Below are positions 55,429 to 64,000 of a DNA stretch of 64,000 nt, piece after piece. The position numbers and the translations under genes are program-made. The notes beneath the pieces were generated by a model, which saw nothing but the letters and a program-made list of their open reading frames with translations, did no database searches and was not told the origin of the DNA. Every line of letters begins with the position of its first letter. Position 1 is the stretch's first letter. This DNA comes from Anastatus disparis (Eukaryota > Arthropoda > Insecta > Hymenoptera > Eupelmidae): contig JAFFSR010000301.1 in NCBI GenBank assembly GCA_017163975.1, forward strand, positions 2,833,001 through 2,897,000, in the 5' to 3' direction.

Positions 55429-56798
55429 TTGCATGAATCTAGTACATTTTACCTTGAAATTACCTTTACTCAATGTAGCGAGTCCTATGAAAGTGATAGT
55501 AATGAAGAAACTGCAGATGATGATGATGATGACGATGACGATATTTTCCTTACAGCGGGCCAAAAAGACAAAAGCGTAAAGTTATGGACTCAAGATAAAC
55601 TAAACGACCTAGTTAGAGAGCTTAACTTACCTAAAGATGGAGCAGAACATTTAGCTTCAGCTTTAAAAGGCATGAATCAGTTGGCAAAATCTACTAAAGT
55701 ATCTTTTTACAGAACAAGAAGCAAAAGTTTCGAACCATACTTTGAAGAAATGAATCATAATGGTGATAAAATAGTATATTGTAAAGACGTAAAAGGTTTA
55801 ATGAATGAAATTAAACCTAATGTGTATAAAGACGAAGAATGGAGATTGTTCATAGATTCATCAAAAAAAAGTTTAAAAGCCGTATTACTACACAATAGCA
55901 ACCACTATGCCTCAGTTCCTATAGCGCACTCCACTACAATGGAGGAAACATACGATAATCTCAAAATTATAATACAAAATATTCAGTATGATAAGCATAA
56001 ATGGCGGATATGTGGTGATTTGAAAGTTTCTGGAATATTGTTAGGACAGCAGTCTGGATTTACAAAGACGCAATGTTTCTTGTGCTTATGGGATAGTAGA
56101 GACCGTGCAAAGCACTATACAAATCATAAATGGCCTGAAAGAAAATCTCTCGAAGTCGGAAAGAGTAACGTTATAGCTACTCCATTGGTTGATCCAAAAA
56201 GAGTTCTCATTCCTCCATTATACATAAAACTTGGTGTGATGAAACAATTCGTTAAAGCTTTAGATAAAGATAGCTAGTGCTTCAAATACTTGGAAAGTAA
56301 ATTTCCAAGTAAATCAGATGCAAAAATGAAGGAAGGTATTTTTGACGGTCCTGAAATTAGAAAAATGATGGCTGATGACCAGTTCATTAGTTCCATGACA
56401 AACATTGAGAAAGCTGCATGGCTTAGCTTTAAGGAAGTTACTGAAAACTTTTTGGGTAATCGCAGAAGCCCAAATTACAAAGTAATTGTATCTAAAATGG
56501 TTGAGAACTATGGGAATATATGGGTTGCCTAATGAATTACAAACTACATTTTCTGCACAATCACTTGGATAGTTTTCCTGAAAACTGTGGCGATTATAGC
56601 GAAGAACAGGGAGAGCGTTTTCACCAAGACATTAAAGTAATGGAGAAGCGTTATCAAGGTAGATGGGATGCTAGTATGCTGGCCGACTACTGCTGGATGT
56701 TGAAAAGAGATTGTAAAACTACTGGGAAAAAACGTAAAAGGAAACCTTTGCACCGATTATTTGATGAGAAACGTGTAAGGTATAGTAAGAAAAAATAA
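55429..56798 (+). pseudogene. Transposase-like protein, copy 2 right arm, 5' truncated
   Basis: Plus-strand mirror of the left gene, starting inside the acidic stretch (SYESDSNEETADDDD). It is ~98% identical by eye. It has the codon that is nonsense in the left copy intact (KYLESKFP) but its own stop at DS-stop-CF (56274-56276), and the same frameshift at YGNIWVA before MGCLMNYK. The N-terminal zinc-like domain is missing. Confidence 0.78.
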
Positions 56799-56849
56799 AT
56801 GGCATGAAGTTTGGTTTGTTTTACAAGAATTTTGTCGATTTTACCTTCA

Positions 56850-57540
56850 AATAACCTTCACTATGAGGTGATGGAGTCAAACGAACCACGGTTTCGGATT
56901 CGGCGATCCCAAAAACATATATGTATACTGTTAAACCTTGGTTGCCGTTAATTTTGGAAATTTGACCTTGACCTGACCTTGACCCTGAGGTGATGGGGTC
57001 AAACGGACCACGGATTCGGAATCAGCGACCTCAAAAACATATATGTATACTGTTAAACCTTGGTTGCCGTTAATTTTGTAAATTTGACCTCGACCTGACC
57101 TTGACCCTGAGGTGATGGGGTCAAATGGACCACGGATTCGGAATCAGCGACCTCAAAAACATATATGTATACTGTTAAACCTTGGTTGCCGTTAATTTTG
57201 TATATTTGACCTTGACCTGACCTTGACCCTGAGGTGATGGGGTCAAATGGACCACGGATTCGGAATCAGCGACCTCAAAAACATATATGTATACTGTTAA
57301 ACCTTGGTTGCCGTTAATTTTGTAAATTTGACCTCGACCTGACCTTGACCCTGAGGTGATGGGGTCAAACGGACCACGGATTCGGAATCAGCGACCTCAA
57401 AAACATATATGTATACTGTTAAACCTTGGTTGCCGTTAATTTTGTAAATTTGACCTCGACCTGACCTTGACCCTAAGGTGATGGGGTCCAATGGACCACG
57501 GATTCGGAATCAGCGACCTCAAAAACATATATGTATATAT
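56850..57540. repeat. ~122 bp tandem repeats, right side of copy 2
   Basis: About six units inverted relative to 52555-53000; each with TTGACCTTGACCTGACCTTG or a one-base variant (TCGACC). Confidence 0.92.
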
Positions 57541-57911
57541 GGTCTGGTCCGTGGGTTTTGACATTTTTTTTTTGTGTGGCTGTGTAATTTTTTAGACTTT
57601 GAATTAAAGTTCTGAAAATTTTTTTATGGCTGTCTAAGATTTGCCCAGAAATTGAAGCTGTTATTATGAAATAAATCTAAGACCGACTTACGGGTTTAAT
57701 ACCTTCAGTTTATTAAAAACTTCAAATTGCTATATCTCCGTCAATTTTGTATTCATACAGAGTTACAAAAATAAAAATTAAAGCTTGTGAGGTATATTTT
57801 CACGTGGTCTGAATAGAATAAGGATTCAGGGTGGGTACACTAGTGTTAGATTTGAATAAATGATAAAAATGACTATTTTTTTAGATATTCTGTACGTAAA
57901 AGTTCCCAAAA

Positions 57912-58200
57912 AATTATTTAAAAATTTTTTTGAGGTCTCACAACCATTTAAGCTTATCATAAAATAGTTCAAACAAAGTATTTTTCTGAAGTTAATGCGT
58001 CTAAAAATATGTATACTATTTATGATCTGTCAATAAGTCGTGTTTTGAGATTTTTTGATAAGAAAATCGTAATTTTTATTTCGGCACGGGTTAATCGCTT
58101 AATTTAGGGGCTCTCACAGCTTAAATCTTAGTTTTTTATGATAACTTAACGTTCTGAGGGGCGTCCGGTACGAATCATCAAGTTTGGGAAATAAGTGCCA
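57912..58200. other. Unassigned stretch
   Basis: Sequence right of the long-TIR element; no gene or repeat recognised. Confidence 0.45.
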
Positions 58201-58201
58201 C

Positions 58202-58202
58202 C

Positions 58203-58259
<57 letters not shown>

Positions 58260-58415
58260 GTATATATATATATGCATACACACACACACATACAGACACA
58301 CGTGCACCTACACATACAGAAACATACACATATATATATACGCACATTTACATGCACACATACACACACTCTTACACACATACACACACACACATATATA
58401 TATATATATATTTAT
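58202..58415. repeat. (AT)n and (CACATA)n microsatellites
   Basis: An AT array (58205-58256) followed by CA/CATA-type repeats and a second AT array. ORFs here are repeat translations. Confidence 0.92.
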
Positions 58416-58421
58416 ATATAT

Positions 58422-59750
58422 TGTAACGTTTTTCCCATTCGGGAGAGGGAAATACGTGTAACTTCTGTTGCCAGATGCTTCAGTGAGTTACCAGGGTAAG
58501 ATCGGCAGGAGTTGGAGGGATCGGACGGTGAAAAGTAAAGGAAAGTAACCGGGTTTAACACGTTCGGTTATACTAGGGAGTACCTTGGCTTTATTGTACT
58601 CATGAAACTCACATACAACGACGATTACAAATATGAATTAATAATAATGTGTTAATCAAAGCTAAACCTAATAATTTTATATAATGCAAATAACTAACCT
58701 AACCTTAACGGAATGAAATGTACAAAGATAATTAGTTCTTTAATTAAATCGACCACTTGACGGCTATTTAATAAACGAATCAAATTAATTAATAATTTTT
58801 GGTGAATCTAATTTATTAGTTTGAGTTTAACTAAAAGATTCTACGGCCTGGACGGTCTAAAATATACCGGCGGCTTTTACCTGCAACAATGTGCAAAAAC
58901 AAAAGAGACAAATGATTAATAATTAAACAATTATAACATAACTAGGCGGTGGCATCTAATAACGCTATACTTAATACTACGGTAATAATAATAATGACGG
59001 TGGGTAGCCGGCTCCCTTAATTATCTAAATTACAAATCTCTATAGGCATGCGGGACCTTTAAGTGACGTAAAGACAATGGGTGGCCGACACCCTTAACTT
59101 ATTCTAATATCTAATATTTACACGCGGTCGGACGGAGTCCTTAAACTAATATGAAACAAGTAATTGGGTGGACGACACCCTTAATATATTCTATAAATCA
59201 CGTAGTGGCGGACGCGACAGCTGTGGGTGGATAAGACCCTTAATTAAGCCCGTTGCGATATGTGAGATAGAATCAATATTTTGGGTGGACGTCACCCTTA
59301 AATTCAACGGCGCAAGTTCGGCATTGCGGTGGCGGCAAAAGGTTGCGAGTGTGCTCTAGGCAGATAGATTTCCGCCAGCGTGCTCACTCAGCGTATCTCT
59401 AACACTGCCAGCATATGCACTAGAGTGTAGACCAGCGTGCTCACTCGGTCTACCCTCATGTGCAAGAGAGAGAAGCTAGTCCTTCTACAAGAGAAGGCAA
59501 CCAGCTACTACTTGTCTCACTCTCTCTTAGCCTAGCGTGCTCACTCAGGTAAAGAGAGAGGGGAGACCGTAGTCTACACTGCTCCGGTTAGCTGTGCTTC
59601 TCGGCCTCTTATATACTCTGGCCGCATTTTTCCCGTTGCGTGTAACGACGTTCGAGGTTGACGTCTAGCGGCTGAGCTCAGAACTACTGTTCTGTCGTAG
59701 CTGGCCGTTAGGCGGAAAATTTAAATGCGCGGGTATGTATACTCGTCGCA
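58422..59750 (-). mobile_element. Solo LTR 3 (1.33 kb)
   Basis: TGTAACGTTTTTCCC at the left, CTCGTCGCA at the right, inserted in AT repeats (ATAT on both sides, uninformative). The minus strand shows GAGTATATAAGAGGCCG (rc of ~59607-59623), a TATA box at a suitable place for U3, so the LTR is oriented minus. Internal tandem motifs: GGGTGGnCGnCACCCTTAA repeated about six times (59002-59300) and AGCGTGCTCACTC four times (59377-59545). GC content is clearly higher than the flanks. Gypsy-type is likely but not proven. Confidence 0.8.
59002..59300. repeat. GGGTGG...CACCCTTAA motif series in LTR 3
   Basis: Starts near 59002, 59079, 59126 (degenerate), 59165, 59224 and 59282. Each is a small hairpin (GGGTG/CACCC) followed by TTAA or TTAAT. 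Confidence 0.75.
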
Positions 59751-59775
59751 ATATATATATATATATATATATAAT

Positions 59776-59835
59776 CGTATGAATGCGGACTTATGCGGCC
59801 GAAGGCCGCAGGCCGCATAAGTCCGCATTCATACG
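59776..59835. repeat. Perfect 25-bp stem hairpin
   Basis: CGTATGAATGCGGACTTATG plus CGGCC, loop GAAGGCCGCA, then the exact complement. Followed at 59850-59960 by three copies of GTCAGCATAAGT, which shares CATAAGT with the stem. Confidence 0.92.
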
Positions 59836-59998
59836 CGACCCGGAAAATATATGTCAGCATAAGTGACGATTGAAGAACGAAAATGTCAGCATAAGTACTC
59901 TTTATCTAAAGAAATAATCTGTCCTTATGCTTACGTCAGCATAAGTCACGATTCATCTATGATTTTGTCTGCATAATACCTCATTCATAAAAATATAC

Positions 59999-60002
<4 letters not shown>

Positions 60003-60070
<68 letters not shown>

Positions 60071-60470
60071 CCATGTACATTTTCACATATACATGTCACA
60101 TACACACGTACACATAATCACATACACTCATACACTTTAACACATACACACATACACATACACTCATGCACATAAACACACACACATATACATACACATA
60201 CATACATACGCACATATTCATAAACAACATTTTCCTCTCCGTCTCTCCGTCTCTCCATCTCCGTCACTCAGTCTCTCCGTCTCTGTTTCTTTGTCTCCGT
60301 CTCTCCATCTCCGTTTCTCTATCTCCGTCTTTTCGTCTCCATCTCTCTGTCCCTACGTCTATGTCTCTCCGTCTTTACCTCTCCGTCTCTGCCTCTCCGT
60401 CCCTCCATCTACGTCTCTCCGTCTCCGTTCCTACGACTCCGTTTTTTCGTCTTTTTTTCTCTATCTCTGT
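60003..60470. repeat. (AT)n, (CACATA)n and (CTCCGT)n microsatellite triad
   Basis: AT array 60003-60068, CACATA-type block to ~60235, then CCGTCTCT pyrimidine block to ~60470, in the same order of motifs as near 27.9-28.4 kb. Confidence 0.92.
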
Positions 60471-60489
60471 TTTATGATAACTCATTTGT

Positions 60490-61150
60490 ATATATGTATA
60501 TTATAATTAAATGTTATCTCATATGACATCCTACATGAGTTCTTATATAATATTTTGTATAGGATAGTATATGATAACTCATTTTTATATATGTATTATA
60601 ATTAAATGATATCTTATATGATATCTCATATGAGTTCTTACGTGAGAAATTATATGATAACTTATTTATATATTTGTGTATATTATAATTAAATGATATC
60701 CCATATGAGTCCTTATATGATATTTTATACAAGATATCATATGATAACTCATTCGTAAATAAGTTTTATAATTAAATGACATCTCATATGATATCTCATG
60801 TAAGTCCTCACATGAGATCTTATATGAGACATCATATGATAACTCAATTACATATATGTATTAAAAATAAATGACATCGCATATGATATCTGATATAAAT
60901 CCTCACATGATATCTCATATGAGCCCTTATATGATCTCTCATATAATAACTCATTATTATATTTGTATTATAGTTGAATGATATCTCGTATGATTACTTA
61001 TATGAGTTTTTAGTACGCAATCTCACGGGAGTACTCATATGAGATGTCATGATAAATCCCATATGAGACTCACATGAGATCTCATATAAGATGCTATATG
61101 AGACCTTAAATGCAATCCGATATGAGCTCTCATATGAACTTATTCAGTAG
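60490..61150. repeat. Higher-order array of palindromic 12-mers
   Basis: Repeating blocks of 74-118 bp, each starting CATATGATAACTCATT followed by a TATATGTATTATAATTAAAT segment and several GATATC/CATATG units. The right edge carries TTCAGTAGG, the terminus of the CCCTACTG family, so it is a diverged member. Confidence 0.8.
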
Positions 61151-61372
61151 GAAAAGCATATTGCATGCAACAAACTGCAGAAGTCAATTTACAGCTGATT
61201 TTCGATTAAACATACGAAGATGCTTTTTGACGCGTGTACAAACAATTAAATAGTAACGTGTAATATAATTTGCTATTGCAAATACTGATCCATGATGAAG
61301 AAGCTTATTAATCTGTACAGGTTTATGCATTTCTTTTCTGGGAATCCAGTGATAAAATGGAAAGAAAGTTAA

Positions 61373-61740
61373 GAGCAGGCCGGATTCGCTGTCCTTGTCT
61401 AATTGAGTTTTTTTTTATTTACTCAATTATCAATCAATGTATCTGCAAATTGAAGATTGAACGCAATATATATTATTATGAATATTCACGTACAGAAAAA
61501 AATTCTACCTTATTGTTTTTGAGAAAAGTAAGGAACGCTGAAGTAAAAGGTTATATTTATAATATTTTTGCATTCCTTAATTTTCTCAGAAAAAAAGCGG
61601 TAGAATTTTTTTTTTGTGCATAAATATTTTAAATAATAATATCTATTGCGCTCAACCTTTAATTTTCAAATACATCGATTGATACTTAAGTAAATAACAA
61701 AAAAACTCAATTAGAAAAGACCAGCGAATCCGGTCTGCAC
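61373..61740. mobile_element. TTAA-flanked foldback MITE, copy 2
   Basis: GAGCAGGCCGGATTCGCTG at left and GCGAATCCGGTCTGC at right; TTAA at 61369-61372, TTAC at 61741-61744 (one mutation). Homologous over its length to 812-1194. Confidence 0.82.
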
Positions 61741-61744
61741 TTAC

Positions 61745-62020
61745 TATTTATGAGTATAAGTGTAGTGTCCATTTTACATATCCTTAATGCCATTATATAT
61801 ATAATCCACTTCCCGAATAGAAATAGACTTAGAGCAAACATGTGGGTCTCGAGTGGCACCGTAAGATTGTAATGTGGCTCTCCTGTGGCTTATGCATTGT
61901 ATTATACGAGGTGTGAAATGGGACGCAGATCCGGGCCTCGCCGGGCTGCCGAAGTTCAGGTAGACGAAGGGCATCTGATTGAATTTGTTTGAAAGCCAGC
62001 TTTCAGTTGTGTTGTTCAAC
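61745..62020 (+). other. Possible 5' exon ending in strong splice donor
   Basis: GC-richer stretch (61850-62000) ending GTTCAAC then GTAAGTATG (62021-62029), an excellent 5' splice site. No convincing ORF, so a 5' UTR exon is conceivable. An acceptor is present at 62745. Confidence 0.3.
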
Positions 62021-62753
62021 GTAAGTATGTTCAATGAATAAATTAGTATTATTAATAAAAATTAGTATCTAATGAGTAGATAATGCGAAGGTTTTAAATA
62101 AATTTCCTAATTTTCAGTACTCGATGGCCGTCGCCATACTAAAAATGTGAGAAGGAAGTGAATAATTTAAATATTATTATAATATTATTTTAACTTTTTC
62201 AAACGCGAGTGGTCGAATATTAAATTTTGAATAATTATAATAATAATGGAATAACAATGAAGGAAATAACATTCGTTTGTTTAGTAGTAATTTAGAATAT
62301 TATAGTGCGATAAAACGTTTGTGTACAAAAGAATAAGGTCTTTCAATTATCAAATATGATTCAACACATGGAAAATAAATATCAAAACTAAACCAAATGA
62401 AATGATGTTATTAAATTCTTTAATTTTATCCATACGTTGAGAGTGAGAGTTGAGAATACTTACAATTAAGAAAACAAGATAAAAATACTATCAAATGAAA
62501 TGTGTTATCTGTCCTATACATATCGTACAAGTTTTTGTAAACATAAGATGTCAGTTTGAATTCCATGTCTTTACTGGACAGACGTGATTCGGGGAGTTAA
62601 ATAATTTCTTCAATATTTTCAAATTTAAATCCATAAAATCATTTATTCTTAATTTCTGTTTTATCAAAAAGGTAAGAAATTTTGAATATTCATTTTTCAT
62701 TCCATTAACACAGTCTATTCATAAAAGTAATTAATGCAATTGCAGTATTCACG

Positions 62754-63122
62754 ATGAGAGTCAATCCTTTAAACGTGATCAATTTATTGCTGGCATACTT
62801 TCAAACATTGGAATTACCGAATAATAGCCCAACTACTTATCAAGAAAATCAGTTAGCGAAAAACATAAAAAATATTTTAATAGATTCGATGGACGAATTT
62901 CACGATGTAGAAATAATTTCAGAAGAAACATTAGATTTCAAGGAGGAATACAAGGATCCTGACGCACAAATTATCGAGGACGATATAATGCATCATTTCC
63001 CTCCTCCTATAGAATTTCCAACAAATCAGTATAAAGAAGATAGAGAAGATTTATCTTTTGATTATAAAGAAAGAGCAGTAAATTATTGTCGGAGTGGTAA
63101 AAAAAAAAAATTTGAGTCTTGA
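62754..63122 (+). CDS. ORF after splice acceptor, element-related
   Basis: 122 codons starting 8 nt after AATTGCAG, a good 3' splice site. Acidic protein (EDDIMHHFPPPIEFP) with a C-terminal FDYKERAVNYCRSGKKKK, reminiscent of a helix-turn-helix-like segment that precedes transposase domains in insect DNA elements. The A12 run at 63096-63110 shifts the frame, and the alternative frame reads NLSLESIIKMN and stops, so the remainder is missing. Probably a 5' fragment of a transposon gene. A host gene is less likely. Confidence 0.38.
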   Translation: MRVNPLNVINLLLAYFQTLELPNNSPTTYQENQLAKNIKNILIDSMDEFHDVEIISEETLDFKEEYKDPDAQIIEDDIMHHFPPPIEFPTNQYKEDREDLSFDYKERAVNYCRSGKKKKFES

Positions 63123-63217
63123 AAGTATTATTAAAATGAATTAAAAACAAAAAAACTGTTTACGTCTATTTTCTTTCAAAACGTAAACATCTGCTCAAAA
63201 CGAAACTATTTTTTTTT

Positions 63218-63980
63218 TGCGAAAATTCATGTCAATTTTTCAATTTTTCACCTATCAAAAATAGGGATTGCCACCACCAAAAGTCAATGTCACCAGAATT
63301 TGTTATACTTTCGATAAAAAATATTACCCACTTGGTTTTACTAAAAAATATTGATTAGGAAAAAAGCTATTTAAAAAAACCTGTTTTTGGGGGTGAACTT
63401 TGAGGGTAGATTTTACTTTTTAAATGTGTTTTTAGAATATTTTTATTATAACAATATCTATAAAGCAGTAACAATTAAAAAATTCGCTTTAAAATGATTT
63501 TAATATCGAAAGTACTTATTTTCACTAATAGGGGTGGCTTTACCATCTAAAAATATTTTTTATTAAAAATGCTGGAAAACATAAACTTATTTTTTTTATT
63601 TTCTTTATAAATATGTGAATTTGGTTATAATTACACTATTTTAAAAGTTTTTACTGCAGAAAATGATGTCAATTTTTCAATTTTTCGTGTATTAAAAATA
63701 GGGGTTGCAACTCCCAAAAGTCAAACACAGCAGAGTTTCTTTTACATTTTATAAGGATTATTACCCACTTGGTTTTACTAAAAAATATTGACTAGAAGAA
63801 AAGTTATTTGAAAAAAAAAATGTATTTGGGGGTGAACTTTGAGGGTGGATTTCACCCCTTAAATATGTTTTTCCGACGATAAAAAAAATACCAATCTCTT
63901 ACTTTTTTGATGTACTACAGCATATACAAGAATTATCAAAATCGGTGAGTTCGGGTTGGTGTACCTTTCTTGTCGGATGG
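63218..63980. repeat. ~440 bp tandem duplication
   Basis: GATGTCAATTTTTCAATTTT at ~63229 and ~63667, TTACCCACTTGGTTTTACTA and GGGGGTGAACTTTGAGGG recur at the same offset of ~438 bp. No ORF. The copies are ~80% identical by eye and the second may run beyond the window. Confidence 0.75.
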
Positions 63981-64000
63981 ATAATTATTATGGTACAGTG

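Larger units (their letters stand above)
52508..57584. mobile_element. ACACAGCC TIR element, copy 2 (5.08 kb, head to head)
   Basis: Ends ACACAGCCACACAAAAAAAG and its complement. The uninterrupted sister arm at ~49045 shows the empty site GAGATAATTTTTTAG, consistent with a TA duplication (52506-52507 and 57585-57586). Both sides consist of tandem repeats followed by the 3' half of the transposase-like gene, pointing outwards in opposite directions. Only the left gene has its 5' part. Effective inverted arms are ~1.8-2.1 kb. Confidence 0.9.
48732..57911. mobile_element. Long-TIR element split by copy 2 of ACACAGCC element
   Basis: Left arm 48732-49320 (TTTTGGGAACTTTTACGTAC) is inverted relative to 52190-52507 plus 57585-57911. 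The right arm is one repeat interrupted by 52508-57584. The interior (49320-52190) has weak ORFs, an additional diverged inverted pair (50245-50340 against 51930-52035) and a MITE. No target duplication identified. Confidence 0.7.

Noticed and set aside
58114..58499. ORFs of 67-80 codons with IYIYIY and HTHTHT runs
   Set aside because: Microsatellite translations.

Overview
The window looks like arthropod nuclear DNA, most likely from an insect and plausibly a hymenopteran. It is strongly AT-rich, with microsatellites, a tRNA-derived SINE, non-LTR and LTR retrotransposon remnants, a Helitron, and many terminal-inverted-repeat (TIR) elements. Taxonomy is inferred from this repeat mix only. I found no convincing intact host gene. 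The single recognisable cellular gene is a broken fragment of the RNA polymerase III largest subunit carried inside a transposon. The window is best read as a nest of mobile elements, many datable relative to one another from insertion order and target-site duplications (TSDs).

Layout. 0-3.4 kb: a ~370 bp direct repeat flanking two TTAA-type MITEs, then a SINE-like fragment. 3.9-6.4 kb: a TIR element with ~550 bp arms and a broken unknown ORF. 7.7-8.4 kb: a TTA-flanked foldback MITE. 8.4-11.7 kb: a decayed non-LTR retrotransposon on +. 11.7-13.2 kb: a pogo/Tigger-like MITE holding a second MITE. 13.6-24.6 kb: a giant imperfect palindrome. Its arms consist of inverted copies of a CCCTACTG-ended element around a GGGACG-ended foldback, and the left arm later received two solo LTRs and two MITEs. 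24.6-28.4 kb: palindromic 12-bp repeats, a SINE with a 13-bp TSD, small MITEs and microsatellites.

28.4-47.3 kb: probably one Helitron on the minus strand (3' end near 28433, Rep/helicase at 43.5-47.3 kb) torn apart by an LTR-like segment, a nearly intact non-LTR retrotransposon (30.1-35.3 kb), a GGGACA-ended TIR element carrying the POLR3A-like fragment (35.6-38.4 kb), and a TIR element with an unassigned transposase-like protein and tandem arrays of a nuclear-receptor-type motif (38.7-42.6 kb). 47.7-57.9 kb: a G-rich block, a hairpin MITE, and a large inverted-repeat element whose right arm was split by a second copy of the unassigned TIR element. In that copy the gene is duplicated head to head. 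57.9-64 kb: a ~1.3 kb solo LTR, microsatellites, more palindromic 12-mers, a second TTAA MITE copy, a possible spliced ORF and a ~440 bp tandem duplication.

The best candidates for something undescribed are the TIR family with arrays of TCAAGGTCA and an unassigned transposase-like protein, the captured Pol III subunit fragment, and the giant concentric palindrome with its self-complementary 12-bp minisatellite. All boundaries come from reading by eye. Family names are given only where termini, TSD or protein motifs support them.
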